From Sessilibacter corallicola (lineage in GTDB: Bacteria > Pseudomonadota > Gammaproteobacteria > Pseudomonadales > Cellvibrionaceae), in the NCBI RefSeq assembly GCF_021290925.1, contig NZ_JAJSLX010000002.1, positions 1,236,235-1,300,234 on the forward strand: 64,000 bases of DNA, read 5' to 3'. Made by a program: the position numbers and the translations under genes. Of this stretch, positions 45,119 to 55,179 are shown piece after piece (position 1 is the stretch's first letter; every line of letters starts with the position of its first letter). Under the pieces are notes generated by a model. It saw nothing but the letters and a program-made list of their open reading frames with translations. It had not been told where the DNA came from and searched no databases.

Positions 45119-45535
45119 ATGACGACAATTACGGGCAGTTGCGTGTGCGGACAGGTTGAATTCAGTGTTGAAGATCAATTTGTTTATGCGGGTTATTGCC
45201 ACTGTTCCCTGTGCAGAAAATCTTCTGGCGCAACAGGAACGGCTATTGGCGGAATTTTTAAAGCTAATTTTTCGATTGTTAAAGGCGAAGAATTTGTAAA
45301 AAAACATAAGCGAAGCAAGGAGACTGTCTCCTGTTTTTGTGGCCAATGCGGTTCCACACTTTATGGGGAAAAATCAACAACCGGTATGGTACATGTGAGG
45401 TACGGAGCTTTAAATAGCAGCCCCAAATTATTACCACAAGCACATATGCATGTGGCTTCGAAGGCCGATTGGTATGAAATCACAGATGCGTTGCCGCAAT
45501 TTAGTGAGTTTCCACCTAGGGCCTGTTCACACTAA
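45119..45535 (+). CDS. GFA-family (glutathione-dependent formaldehyde-activating-like) zinc protein
   Basis: The 138-residue protein carries the family's zinc Cys sets: SCVCGQVEF (Cys pair), CHCSLCRKSSG and CFCGQCGSTLY. Members bind zinc and some may act with glutathione, but the activity of most is unproven. The last residues R-A-C-S-H and stop codon lie in a miniature element that inserted at CTAG; the predicted empty site reads CCT AGC TAG, so the original end would have been ...P-P-S-stop. The gene is probably still functional. Confidence 0.85.
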   Translation: MTTITGSCVCGQVEFSVEDQFVYAGYCHCSLCRKSSGATGTAIGGIFKANFSIVKGEEFVKKHKRSKETVSCFCGQCGSTLYGEKSTTGMVHVRYGALNSSPKLLPQAHMHVASKADWYEITDALPQFSEFPPRACSH

Positions 45536-45779
45536 TTTAATCACATCTGCTGGAGCGTATTTTTTCGTATTTTAGGCGCAGTGAGTGTGATTTGGTTGTT
45601 CCAAATGAACGAACTGCAACACGAAATACGGGAAAAATACGCCGAGCCCCTAGGGTCACCCCTAAAACACGCCATTCGTTGTTGTTCGTCGCTTATTTAG
45701 CGCGCTAAACTGCACTCCTCACGCCTAGACTGACACGTTTAAGGGGCGACAGGTGCGGTTAAATTAGTGTGAACAGGCC
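45520..45779. mobile_element. Miniature inverted-repeat element with CTAG target duplication
   Basis: 260 bp bounded by perfect 21-bp terminal inverted repeats, GGCCTGTTCACACTAATTTA... and its complement ending ...GAACAGGCC. CTAG duplicates flank it (45516-45519 and 45780-45783). The interior also folds (GCGTATTTTTTCGTATTT against GAAATACGGGAAAAATACGC). It encodes no transposase. The left end supplies the stop codon of the GFA gene. Confidence 0.88.
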
Positions 45780-45783
45780 CTAG

Positions 45784-45909
45784 CTAGTTGCGAATATAAA
45801 AGAGCGAGTATCTAAGGTATTTTTAATTTAGATAAAATCTATCTTAAATTATATCGGTAAGCTAGTGCGGTACTGCTTAATTCTAAGCGATATTCTTCTG
45901 CGCGTTATT
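45784..45909. other. Short region after the miniature element
   Basis: About 125 bases with no clear gene or signal; A/T-rich. Confidence 0.35.
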
Positions 45910-46104
45910 ATGTTCGAAAAAGCTGTTAAATTTTTCGCAGTTACCTATTTGTTGTTGGCTTTATTATCGCTGGTCCTGGGTAGTTTACTGGTTTATGGAG
46001 TAGAGTACGGATACCAGCCAGATAATTATGCTGGACGTTATTTGTACGGCCCAATGATGAATAGGTTGATTGAATTAATCTTTGCTTTATTTCTATCGGG
46101 TTAA
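45910..46104 (+). CDS. Small hydrophobic protein, doubtful
   Basis: From ATG 45910 a 64-residue protein has one strong hydrophobic helix (FFAVTYLLLALLSLVLGSLLVYGV) and a polar end rich in Tyr and Asn, then a second hydrophobic patch (IELIFALFL). No family, no good ribosome-binding site and no clear partner. It may be a fossil of a longer membrane protein or chance. Confidence 0.25.
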   Translation: MFEKAVKFFAVTYLLLALLSLVLGSLLVYGVEYGYQPDNYAGRYLYGPMMNRLIELIFALFLSG

Positions 46105-46964
46105 TAATTTTAATATCTTGTCTACATTGTCAGTTAGTCAACAGTACTGCCAATTTTCCTGTTTTAATTGCAAATAATGTAATGGTTTTCGAGTCGGCAT
46201 TTGCGATACAAAGCAATCTGTTATTTTGATATAAATCATTTAATCTCCCATCTAAAAAGTGTTGTATTCCAGCTAAACACTGATCATTATTGCAATACTA
46301 ATCCTCGCTTTAAAATCTATTCTCCATCTTTTTATGCTGCTTTAGTCGATACACTTTAACGAATGCCATTCTAACCAATACCACCTTAATCAATACCACC
46401 TTAACCAGTATCACTTTCGTCAATACTGAGCCGTATATTTTATCAGCAGGCTGCTCTGTATGGGTGATTAGTTGATGCTTTCAATTTTTAATTAACTTTA
46501 AAAATTATTTTATTGCTGATGAATAATTCATTTTAAGCAAGTGCCAAAATAATAAATTTACAATTATTTTTCATTTTAAACAGCCATAAAATATTGAGCT
46601 CTGCAAGTGTCTTAATGCTTCTTTAAATAATTACCTCGAATTTTGTGTTGGTGTAATTTGGTGTAATGGTTTTTAGGTGGCGTCTCATATTACCGTTTTT
46701 CATTAATACGATAGTGTTAATTGGTTATTAATTTTTAATCAATAAAAAACTGTCATGTAGAGAATTCGGTTTCTAAAAATAAAACAGATACTTTTTTTAT
46801 TGGTTTTATTCTGATCGATTAAATAATTGAAAGATTGTGTTGTTTTTGTGTGTATTCCAAACGGAATGATGTGAAAAAGTACGTTGGAATATTTTAATAA
46901 AATATAGATGTATTTTTCACGGACAGAACAATGTACTTGTTAAACACTTAAGGAGGAGTATCCA
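46105..46964. other. 860-base A/T-rich leader of the giant autotransporter
   Basis: No gene is supported. It contains five 15-bp tandem units at 46351-46425, followed by about 540 bases of low-GC sequence. The promoter of the autotransporter gene should be near the right end, but no distinct -35/-10 pair was evident. The gene's ribosome-binding site AAGGAGGAG at about 46950 is strong. Confidence 0.5.
46351..46425 (+). repeat. Five 15-bp tandem repeats
   Basis: Consecutive 15-base units acactttaacgaatg, ccattctaaccaata, ccaccttaatcaata, ccaccttaaccagta and tcactttcgtcaata. No reading frame spans them. Confidence 0.75.
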
Positions 46965-49900
46965 GTGTTTCTTCGTTTCCCAAATCTGCCATTGCGTCCG
47001 CTGTATGTTGCGTTACTGCCCAGTGCAATTTCCTGTGTGCCGTTGCATGCTCAAACTCTAGAGCCAGGACAAGTTTTAAGTAACGGTGCCCAGTTGTTTG
47101 ATAGCGCAGGCCAAGTTATTACCCCCAACAATCCTGAAAACTCAACGGGCTTTTTTCTTAATAACGGTAATTTTAGTGTTTCCAATTCCACGTTTAACGG
47201 GTTTCAAACTCAGGGCGGTGAAGGTTCTGGAGGTGGCGCGGGTTTAGGGGGCGTATTTTTCGTTAATAACGGTGCTTCGCTTACGCTAGATAACGTTAAT
47301 TTTATCGGTAATGCAGCGGTAGGCGGCACAGGAGGCGGTGGCGCCTCAGTTAATTTTTCTCCGATTAATGTTTCCAGTTCGTCAATGGAAGTCAGTGTTA
47401 TTCCAACCACGGAAGGAACTGCTTCTGTCATCATCGAAGATATGATGGGTATTAATGGCAACCAAATCATGTTGGATCAAGCCAATCCTTTTTTCGCCGA
47501 AGGTATGGTGATTTCAGGAAGCGGTATTGCTGAAGGCACGGTTATCGAAGAAATCAGCGAAGATGGCACGGTCATTACTTTAATGGCGCCGATGGGCGAT
47601 GCTATTGAAAGTTTTATTGTTGAAGGTCTCACTAACGTTCAAGGGGAAACCTCATTCACTGTGGTCAGTGCTGATGAAATGCAAGCACTGGCAGCGGTTG
47701 GTGGGCTTGAGGTGGGCACATCACTTTCGGGGCAGGGAATTTCAGTAGGCACTGAAATCACCGATATTGTTCAATCCGAACCCGATCCAATGACCGGTGA
47801 AATCACAACCACTATTGAAATTAGTATTCCTACAACGGAAAACGTTGAGCAATTTGTCGGTAATGGTATCGGTATTTTAACGTCATCAAGTGTTACTACG
47901 GCGATGGATAATTCGCTGACGTTATCGATGGAAGTTGATGGCTTAATGGCGGGGCAGTCGATCAGTGGCGATGGCATTGCCGAAGGCACAACCATTACGT
48001 CTATCAGTGAAGACGGTTTAACCCTGGGTTTATCGACGGCATTGGAAAATCCCGAAGAGGTAGACGGTTTTACCGCTGCAAATCAGGTGGGTGTGGCGGG
48101 TGAAAGTGTTATCACCCTTGCTAACCCAAATGCTCAAATTCAAGAGGGATTTTTAGTTTCTGGCCCAGGAATTCCAGCGGGAACCCGAATTTTATCCATC
48201 TCAGAAAATGAATTTAACGAAACTGAAATTCAGCTCTCAAATAATTTAACCCAAGATTTGGCCAATGGTTTTACCGTTTCTCCCGTTGTCAGTTCTCAAG
48301 TCAGTGGCGATACCACAACCATAACGGTCGCAGGAGGAACGGAGGGTTTATCAACGGGCCAGTTATTTTCCAGTCCCAATTTAACCGGCACTATTACGTC
48401 GGTTAATTCGGCGACTGGTGTGATTGTGGTCGATGCAGCAAGTACCGGTGCCATTGATGGATTTACCTCGATTCCTCCCACGTCTTTTGGTGGTTCTTTA
48501 AATGGTTTGTTTAACGGCTCAGCACCCGCTGCCGGAGATAACGGCGATAACGCCAGTTTTGCGGTTGCTGCGTTAAATGGTGGTGATGGTGGTGATGGCA
48601 GTAATGGTGGCGATGGATCAAGTGGAACTGGCGCCGGTAGTGCTGGCGGCAATGGTGGCAATGGCAGTAATGGCCTACCTTTTGACCCAATTGTTGCCAG
48701 TGATTTAGCGTTCGCTGTGGGCGAAACCGTATTGGCGGCTGCGAATTTGGCAGCATCGGCCATCCCCAATATTGGATTGTTCCCAGCCCCTGATCCCGGT
48801 GATGTGGTATTTGCAATCGCCGATACGGCCTCAGCCGCGGCAAATTTGGTTGCTGCCGGTGTGGTATTTGCCGGTTCTCAGGCGCTGTTTGCTTCCGGGG
48901 ATTCTGGCCGCGGCGGCAACGGCGGTGTAGGTGGCGATGGTGGTGATGGTGTTTTTGGCTTTGGCGGCGGCCCTGGTGGTAATGGCGGCGACGGCGGTAA
49001 TTCTGGCAGTGCCGCCGACGGTGGCGCTGGTGGGGACGGCGGCAACGGCGGTTTTGGCGGCTTCGGTGCTGGCGGTGGCTCGGGCGGTGCCCGTGGTGAA
49101 GGAGGCAGCGGCGGAAACTCTACCTCAGGCGCAGCGGGCGATGGTGGTTTTGCAGGCTTCGGTGGTGGCACCGGCTCAAACGGTTTGGGCATTGGTGGCA
49201 ACGGTGGTTCCGGTTTTGGTGGCGCTATTTTTGTTGCCAATGGTGGCAACTTAACCATTACCGGTAATGCGTTGTTCGATAACAACGTAGTTGCAGCCGG
49301 TTCGAGCCTTAATATGGGATCGGCGGGCGAGGCTGCTGGTACCGATTTATTTATTGCCGCTGGTGCAAACGTTAATTTAAACCCAGGTGCGGGTAACGTT
49401 CAGACCTTTAACGGCACCATCGCCGATGACAGTGTGGCAAGCTTTTCTTCTGCCACCAACGGTGAAGGCTCAGGCGGTGGTGTCACCATCAGCAGCGGCT
49501 TGGTCGAATTTAACGGCGAAAACACCTTTACTGGGGAAACCAATCTCGCGGGCGGTGTGCTGCGCGCTGACGACGGTGTGGGTATTAATGCCGGTAGCCG
49601 AATTAATATCGCTGGCGGTATTTTAGAAACTTCCGGTATTTTTGATCGCACGGTTGGCTTTAACGTTGGGTCGGTAGGCTTTTCTGGCTCAGGCGGTTTT
49701 GCCGCGCTCGGCGATGATCTTACGGTAACTTTATCGGCCGGTATTCCTTTAACCGTGGGCCAAGGTGCGTTTTTACCTTTGGGCGGAAGCTTGGATTTTG
49801 GTTCTCACTCTTCTGACAGCCAAGTTGAATTCACCAACGATATTATCCTTAACGGCGCGGATTTAGGGCTTAATGTTTCGCGTAATCAAAACGAGGGCAG

Positions 49901-52900
49901 CACGGCGTTAATCAGTGGTGTTATTTCTGACGGCAACGCACCGGGTGGTATTACCGTTAACGGCAATGGCGATTTAGGGACTTTATTTCTCGATGCCGAA
50001 AATACCTATACCGGTTTGACCGACATTGTTGGCGGAACCTTGGTACTAACTGAAAACGGCAGTTTATCGGGCGGAAGTGCAGTTAATATTGATACTAACG
50101 GTGTTTTCGATATCAGTGCTGCAACCGATCAAACATTGGCAGGCTTGCAGGGCGGTGGTGAACTCGAAATTGGCACTACCCAACTCACCATTAATCAAGA
50201 TAACAATACTGTATTTGAAGGCGGTATCAATGGCGACGGTGGCAGCATCATAAAATCCGGCAGTGGCGTATTGACACTTGCTGGTGCCAATGCTTTTACC
50301 GCAGGCACGGTTATTAATGCAGGAACGCTTGCGCTTGCTACAGCAGGAAGTCTAGAAAATACCGGTACCGTTACCGTAAATACCGGAGCAATTTTCGACA
50401 CGTCGGAATCCGACCAAATCATCGACGGACTCACGGGTTCGGGCCGCGTTAATATTGGCGCAAGTGCGTTAACCATTAACCAAGAAATAGACACCACATT
50501 TTCTGGTGCCATAGCCGACGGTGGTATTTTCGCAGGTACCGGCGGCCAGTTAATTAAAAATGGCGAGGGTGAACTGACGCTTTCTGGCGCCAACAGTTTT
50601 ACTGGTGCGGCGCAAATTAATTCTGGTGTATTAACACTGATTGATTCCGGCGCTTTCGCTACCGCTACCGTTAATATTGCTGACGATGCAACCTTGAACA
50701 ACAACAGTTCGGGTCTTGCCGCCATCGCAACATTAACCAATAACGGCACGGTAAATTTAAATGCCGATGATACGATTTCAATGTTGGTTAATACTGGAAC
50801 GATTAATAACGATCAATTTACGCTAGAAGCGACCAACGGTTTTGCGCTTAATGATGGTTCAGTGATTAATGCAAACTTAGGCTCTGGTGCGGTTACCACA
50901 AACGGTACAGTTGCACTAAATGGCACCAGTGCAACTGAAACATTTTTAGTGGAATCCGGTGTGACTACGTTAGGTGCTGGCGAGCGCTTAAATGATTCCG
51001 TCAACCTAACCGTTAATAATTCTGCGCAATTGACTTTAGGCGGTGACGAACAAATCGGGAGTTTATTTGGCGCTGGTGAATTGGCCACTGCCGACAGCGT
51101 ATTAAGTGTTGATGATGGTAACTTCGACGGTGTTATCTCTGGCAATGGCGATGTTATTAAAACCTCCGGTGGTAATTTAATACTAACCAATAACAATACT
51201 TTCACCGGCACTGCGCAAATTACCTCGGGTACGTTAACCCTAACCGATGAGGGTGCTTTGGCGAGTGATTCTATCACTGTGGCCGGTGGCGCTACTCTGG
51301 TCAATAACAGTTCAGGCTTAGACGCAAACGCGACGTTAAATAATGATGGCATCGTTAATTTAAATTCAGACGATACGATTTCAACGTTAGTTAACACCGG
51401 TATCATCAATAACGATCAATTCACGTTAGAAGCAAACGACGGTTTTAATCTTAATAATGGTTCGGTGGTTAACGCCAATCTTGGTACGGGTGCTGTTACT
51501 GCAAACGGTATTGTTGCCTTGAATGGAACCAGTGCAACAGAAACCTTTATTGTTGAATCGGGTGTGACTACCTTAGGTGCCGAAGAGCGATTAAACGATG
51601 CAGTCGATGTAACCATTGCCGATAACGCGCGAATTATTTTGGGCGGTAACGAACGAATTAGCGGTTTACTGGGTGCAGGTGAATTAGCCACCTCTGCAAG
51701 TCGATTAATTGTTGACGACGGAAATTTTGACGGCGATATTTCAGGCGCTGGCGATATTGTTAAAATTTCTGATGGTACGCTCACGTTAACCAATCGCAAT
51801 ACCTTTGCTGGTCCTGCGCAAATTAATGCGGGCACGTTGACGCTTTCGAATGACGCAAGCTTAGCGACCGATACGGTTAATGTTGCCGTAGGAGCAACTT
51901 TAACGAACAACAGTTCAGGTCTTGCTGATAACACAACCTTAACCAACGACGGTACCGTTAATTTAAATTCCAACGACAGCATTGCTAACTTGGTGAATAC
52001 CGGCACGATCAACAACGATCAATTTACCTTAGAGGCCACCAATGGGTTTGCTCTAAATAATGGTTCGGTTATTAACGCGAATTTAGGCAACGGAAGCGTT
52101 ACCACTAACGGTAATGTCAGTGTCAATGGTACCAGCGCAACAGAAACATTTATGGTTCAATCTGGCGTTACTACGCTGGGTGCGAGTGAGCGATTAAATG
52201 ATTCTGTCAATTTAACCATTGCAGAAAGTGCTCAATTGGTTCTCGGTGGCGATGAACAAATCGGTAATTTAAACGGTGCGGGAGAATTAGCGACAGCCAA
52301 TTCCCAATTATTGGTTGATAGCGGTAATTTCGACGGAATAATCTCTGGTACTGGGGGCGTTATAAAAACCTCAGACGATACTCTGGTTTTATCCAACAGT
52401 AATACGTTTACCGGACAAGCGTTGGTGGAATCGGGTGTTTTGCAAATCGTTGAAAACGGTGCGTTAGCCACGAATTCGGTTACCGTTACCGATAGCGCGA
52501 TATTAATTAATGAAAGCGCGGGTTTTGCTGACAGTGCTGATGTAACCGTAAACGGCTTAGTGCAATTAACGCAAAGTGATTGGATCAATGGCTTGTTGGG
52601 TAGGGGAGACGTTGAGCTGATTAACGACTCGGTATTATCGGTTGTTGCAGGCGACTTCTCTGGAAGTCTTTCCGGCTCCGGCGCATTAACCAAAGAGGGC
52701 AACGGAGAACTGACTCTGCGCGGAGAAAATACATTTTCGGGTGCAGCTCAAATTAATTCCGGTAGTTTAATTCTGGAAGATAACGCCAGTTTATCGACAG
52801 AAACCGTGAATGTTTCGCAAGAGGCAACGCTCACCAATAACAGTTCAGGACTATCTGATAACACTCGCTTAACCAACAGCGGTACAGTCGTCGTAAATTC

Positions 52901-55109
52901 CGACGATACTGTTGCTGTGTTAAACAATAGCGGTTTGTTGCAAGGTGAGGGTACGTTAACGGCGGCTACTTATAATTTAAATGACGGCACAGTGGTTGAA
53001 TCCAATCTTGGTGCCGGTGTGGTGAACACAAATGGCGACGTTACTCTCAGTGGTAACTCAGACGCTGAATTAATTAATATCGGTGCGGGTAGTGTATTAA
53101 CCTTGGCGGAATCAGAAATTCTCAATGATCTTGCAACGGTTAATGTTGCGAGCATGGGATTGTTGTCATTAATTGGCGGCGACGAAACCATTCAACGATT
53201 ACTGGGTGACGGAAGTTTAGCAACCAACGGCAATAATCTTATCGTCACTAACGGCGGTGAATTTAACGGTTCTATTGTTGGTTCTGATGAATCCAATTTA
53301 ATGGTCACCGGAGACACCTTGGTTCTGGGCGGTGATGACGATACGGAATTTGCCAATGTTTCTGTTGCTTCGGGTTCTGATATTGAACTCACTGATAATA
53401 TCAGTATTACCGCAAACGACAATATTCAGGTTGATGAAGGCGGTTCTCTTATTATCGGTGAAGCGGCGAATTTAGCGAGTAATTTAATTACCGTTGATGG
53501 CACATTAATATTGGCCGATGGCGAAAGTCTCGATTACGCATTGCTTAACGGTGCGGGTTCAATTGAAACTGACGCATTTGTTAATAATACCGATTCTACC
53601 GTTGGCGGTAATCTTACCTTTACCGGAGACTTCACCAATACTGGTGTGTTATCACCAGGTAACTCACCGGGCTTGGTGACCATTGGCGGTAATTTTACTG
53701 AAAATGGCAATCTTGAACTGGAAGTTATTTCACCCGAGACTGGCGGCGTTACCGCAGACCAAGTACGAGTCGGTGGAACAATTACCTTAGGGGCAACCAG
53801 CACATTAACTCTGGTTAATGATGCCGACTCGCCACAAACCGCAGGCACCGTTTATAATTTATTAACCAATTTATCCGGCGGCACCCGCAGTGTTGATGGT
53901 AATTTTGCACAAGTGTTGTTTGATTCCGACGGACTCAATAACGGCCAACAAGCTACTTCCAACGCGGCGGCTGTTTTCGATTTGGATACCGGGCAAGCAA
54001 TTTTTACCGGTTTAAATAACGCCGACAGCACATTCCGTGAGCTTGGAAATTCCGTTAATACTGGTGCCGTAGCAAATGCGTTAATTGCAGTGTCTGAATT
54101 GGATAACGGCGACAATCAAATTCGCTCTAGCCAACTTTCCGGTAATTTTTTAAGAACCGCGTTAGAGTCAGGTAATATTGGTGAAAATTTATCGCTGTTT
54201 GCGCCGGAGTTTTTCGGATCTTTAGCTGACGTCGGTTTTCAAACCAACAGCCAAAGTTTGGATTTAGCGCGCTCGCGTTTGCTTAATCCACAAGACGCTG
54301 GCAGCTTTTCAGGTATTGTTGCGGTTAATACCGCCGATTTTGACGGTGCAGACTCCGGTACCGACGGACAGTTAAATTCCAGCACTTTGGGTATCGATTA
54401 CGTATTCGAAAATACCCTTCATTTAGGTGGTACCATCACCTCATTTGACGGAGACTTAGATGCAAATACCGGCGACGTTGATGTCGAAAGTGGATTAACT
54501 CTTCAGGGTTTTGCCGGATATTCTCTGACTGAAAAATGGGATATTTTTGGTAGCCTTGTGTATTCCTCTCAAAGCTACGATATTGATCGTCAAACTCAAC
54601 AGGGCATTGTCGCCGCTGATACCGATGGAGATTTATTCGGTATTAACCTTGGTGCGAGCTACGATTTAGTGCAAGTAAGAAATGCTAAAATTTCACCTTA
54701 CGCCATCGTATCCAGCAGTTTTTACAGCCAAGATGCCTTTGCCGAACAAGGTGCAATTGATGCTTTATCTATCGAAAGTTATGACGCCGATCTTTACCGA
54801 ATTAAAACGGGCATTAGCGTTTTGAGTTCTTACGAATTCAGCAACAGTCGTCGCTTGTTTTTACGCGCAGACATTGGTGTAAGCCAGCAGTTGTCCGATG
54901 ATCGTGACGATCTTCGAGCAAGTATTATTGCTGATAACCGAATCGCATTTCCCGTTGAAGTGGATGAAAGCGCAGATGCTCAAATTGATGTTGATTTAGG
55001 TGCGGTGTATTACTTTTTACCAAAACATTCTCTGTCCTTTGATTATCAAGGCAAATTCAGTGATACCGGCTCAAACGTCTTTAATTTGAGATACCAAATT
55101 GAATTTTAA
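46965..55109 (+). CDS. Giant autotransporter (type V secretion) with beta-helix passenger
   Basis: The 2,714-residue surface protein begins at GTG with AAGGAGGAG upstream. Signal peptide about 1-29 (VALLPSAISCVPLHAQ). Residues about 130-505 hold five modules of the pattern G-x-x-x-S-G-x-G-I-x-x-G-T-x-I. About 520-570 and 645-760 are Gly/Asn/Asp-rich, with Ala-rich helices between. Then come passenger-associated beta-strand repeats (GGxLIKxGxGxLTLxGxNxFTG style), including three exact-period 201-residue units (about 1216-1818). The C-terminal 265 residues are a 12-strand autotransporter barrel ending LRYQIEF. An adhesin or aggregation role is likely; no catalytic motif seen. A terminator follows. 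Confidence 0.9.
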   Translation: MFLRFPNLPLRPLYVALLPSAISCVPLHAQTLEPGQVLSNGAQLFDSAGQVITPNNPENSTGFFLNNGNFSVSNSTFNGFQTQGGEGSGGGAGLGGVFFVNNGASLTLDNVNFIGNAAVGGTGGGGASVNFSPINVSSSSMEVSVIPTTEGTASVIIEDMMGINGNQIMLDQANPFFAEGMVISGSGIAEGTVIEEISEDGTVITLMAPMGDAIESFIVEGLTNVQGETSFTVVSADEMQALAAVGGLEVGTSLSGQGISVGTEITDIVQSEPDPMTGEITTTIEISIPTTENVEQFVGNGIGILTSSSVTTAMDNSLTLSMEVDGLMAGQSISGDGIAEGTTITSISEDGLTLGLSTALENPEEVDGFTAANQVGVAGESVITLANPNAQIQEGFLVSGPGIPAGTRILSISENEFNETEIQLSNNLTQDLANGFTVSPVVSSQVSGDTTTITVAGGTEGLSTGQLFSSPNLTGTITSVNSATGVIVVDAASTGAIDGFTSIPPTSFGGSLNGLFNGSAPAAGDNGDNASFAVAALNGGDGGDGSNGGDGSSGTGAGSAGGNGGNGSNGLPFDPIVASDLAFAVGETVLAAANLAASAIPNIGLFPAPDPGDVVFAIADTASAAANLVAAGVVFAGSQALFASGDSGRGGNGGVGGDGGDGVFGFGGGPGGNGGDGGNSGSAADGGAGGDGGNGGFGGFGAGGGSGGARGEGGSGGNSTSGAAGDGGFAGFGGGTGSNGLGIGGNGGSGFGGAIFVANGGNLTITGNALFDNNVVAAGSSLNMGSAGEAAGTDLFIAAGANVNLNPGAGNVQTFNGTIADDSVASFSSATNGEGSGGGVTISSGLVEFNGENTFTGETNLAGGVLRADDGVGINAGSRINIAGGILETSGIFDRTVGFNVGSVGFSGSGGFAALGDDLTVTLSAGIPLTVGQGAFLPLGGSLDFGSHSSDSQVEFTNDIILNGADLGLNVSRNQNEGSTALISGVISDGNAPGGITVNGNGDLGTLFLDAENTYTGLTDIVGGTLVLTENGSLSGGSAVNIDTNGVFDISAATDQTLAGLQGGGELEIGTTQLTINQDNNTVFEGGINGDGGSIIKSGSGVLTLAGANAFTAGTVINAGTLALATAGSLENTGTVTVNTGAIFDTSESDQIIDGLTGSGRVNIGASALTINQEIDTTFSGAIADGGIFAGTGGQLIKNGEGELTLSGANSFTGAAQINSGVLTLIDSGAFATATVNIADDATLNNNSSGLAAIATLTNNGTVNLNADDTISMLVNTGTINNDQFTLEATNGFALNDGSVINANLGSGAVTTNGTVALNGTSATETFLVESGVTTLGAGERLNDSVNLTVNNSAQLTLGGDEQIGSLFGAGELATADSVLSVDDGNFDGVISGNGDVIKTSGGNLILTNNNTFTGTAQITSGTLTLTDEGALASDSITVAGGATLVNNSSGLDANATLNNDGIVNLNSDDTISTLVNTGIINNDQFTLEANDGFNLNNGSVVNANLGTGAVTANGIVALNGTSATETFIVESGVTTLGAEERLNDAVDVTIADNARIILGGNERISGLLGAGELATSASRLIVDDGNFDGDISGAGDIVKISDGTLTLTNRNTFAGPAQINAGTLTLSNDASLATDTVNVAVGATLTNNSSGLADNTTLTNDGTVNLNSNDSIANLVNTGTINNDQFTLEATNGFALNNGSVINANLGNGSVTTNGNVSVNGTSATETFMVQSGVTTLGASERLNDSVNLTIAESAQLVLGGDEQIGNLNGAGELATANSQLLVDSGNFDGIISGTGGVIKTSDDTLVLSNSNTFTGQALVESGVLQIVENGALATNSVTVTDSAILINESAGFADSADVTVNGLVQLTQSDWINGLLGRGDVELINDSVLSVVAGDFSGSLSGSGALTKEGNGELTLRGENTFSGAAQINSGSLILEDNASLSTETVNVSQEATLTNNSSGLSDNTRLTNSGTVVVNSDDTVAVLNNSGLLQGEGTLTAATYNLNDGTVVESNLGAGVVNTNGDVTLSGNSDAELINIGAGSVLTLAESEILNDLATVNVASMGLLSLIGGDETIQRLLGDGSLATNGNNLIVTNGGEFNGSIVGSDESNLMVTGDTLVLGGDDDTEFANVSVASGSDIELTDNISITANDNIQVDEGGSLIIGEAANLASNLITVDGTLILADGESLDYALLNGAGSIETDAFVNNTDSTVGGNLTFTGDFTNTGVLSPGNSPGLVTIGGNFTENGNLELEVISPETGGVTADQVRVGGTITLGATSTLTLVNDADSPQTAGTVYNLLTNLSGGTRSVDGNFAQVLFDSDGLNNGQQATSNAAAVFDLDTGQAIFTGLNNADSTFRELGNSVNTGAVANALIAVSELDNGDNQIRSSQLSGNFLRTALESGNIGENLSLFAPEFFGSLADVGFQTNSQSLDLARSRLLNPQDAGSFSGIVAVNTADFDGADSGTDGQLNSSTLGIDYVFENTLHLGGTITSFDGDLDANTGDVDVESGLTLQGFAGYSLTEKWDIFGSLVYSSQSYDIDRQTQQGIVAADTDGDLFGINLGASYDLVQVRNAKISPYAIVSSSFYSQDAFAEQGAIDALSIESYDADLYRIKTGISVLSSYEFSNSRRLFLRADIGVSQQLSDDRDDLRASIIADNRIAFPVEVDESADAQIDVDLGAVYYFLPKHSLSFDYQGKFSDTGSNVFNLRYQIEF
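50611..52419 (+). repeat. Three 603-bp tandem repeats inside the autotransporter gene
   Basis: Landmark CGCAAATT sits at 50611, 51214 and 51817, and GATCAA in NNDQFTLE sits at 50811, 51414 and 52017: exactly 603 bases each time. 603 is 201 codons, so units can be gained or lost in frame. A fourth, shortened unit begins near 52420. The copies differ by scattered substitutions, so they are not very recent. Confidence 0.85.
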
Positions 55110-55134
55110 GTAAACACGCAGTTGATAAATCTTG

Positions 55135-55159
55135 AACCCCACGTACGTGGGGTTTTTTT
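55135..55159 (+). terminator. Terminator after the autotransporter
   Basis: AACCCCACGTACGTGGGGTT is a perfect 20-base hairpin followed by a T run, 26 bases after the stop. Confidence 0.92.
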
Positions 55160-55179
55160 GTTGGGTATATTGTGAATAA

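Noticed and set aside
48296-49285. Long minus-strand proline-rich frames opposite the autotransporter
   Set aside because: Gly-rich codons on the plus strand create Pro-rich frames on the minus strand; they have no starts or family matches.
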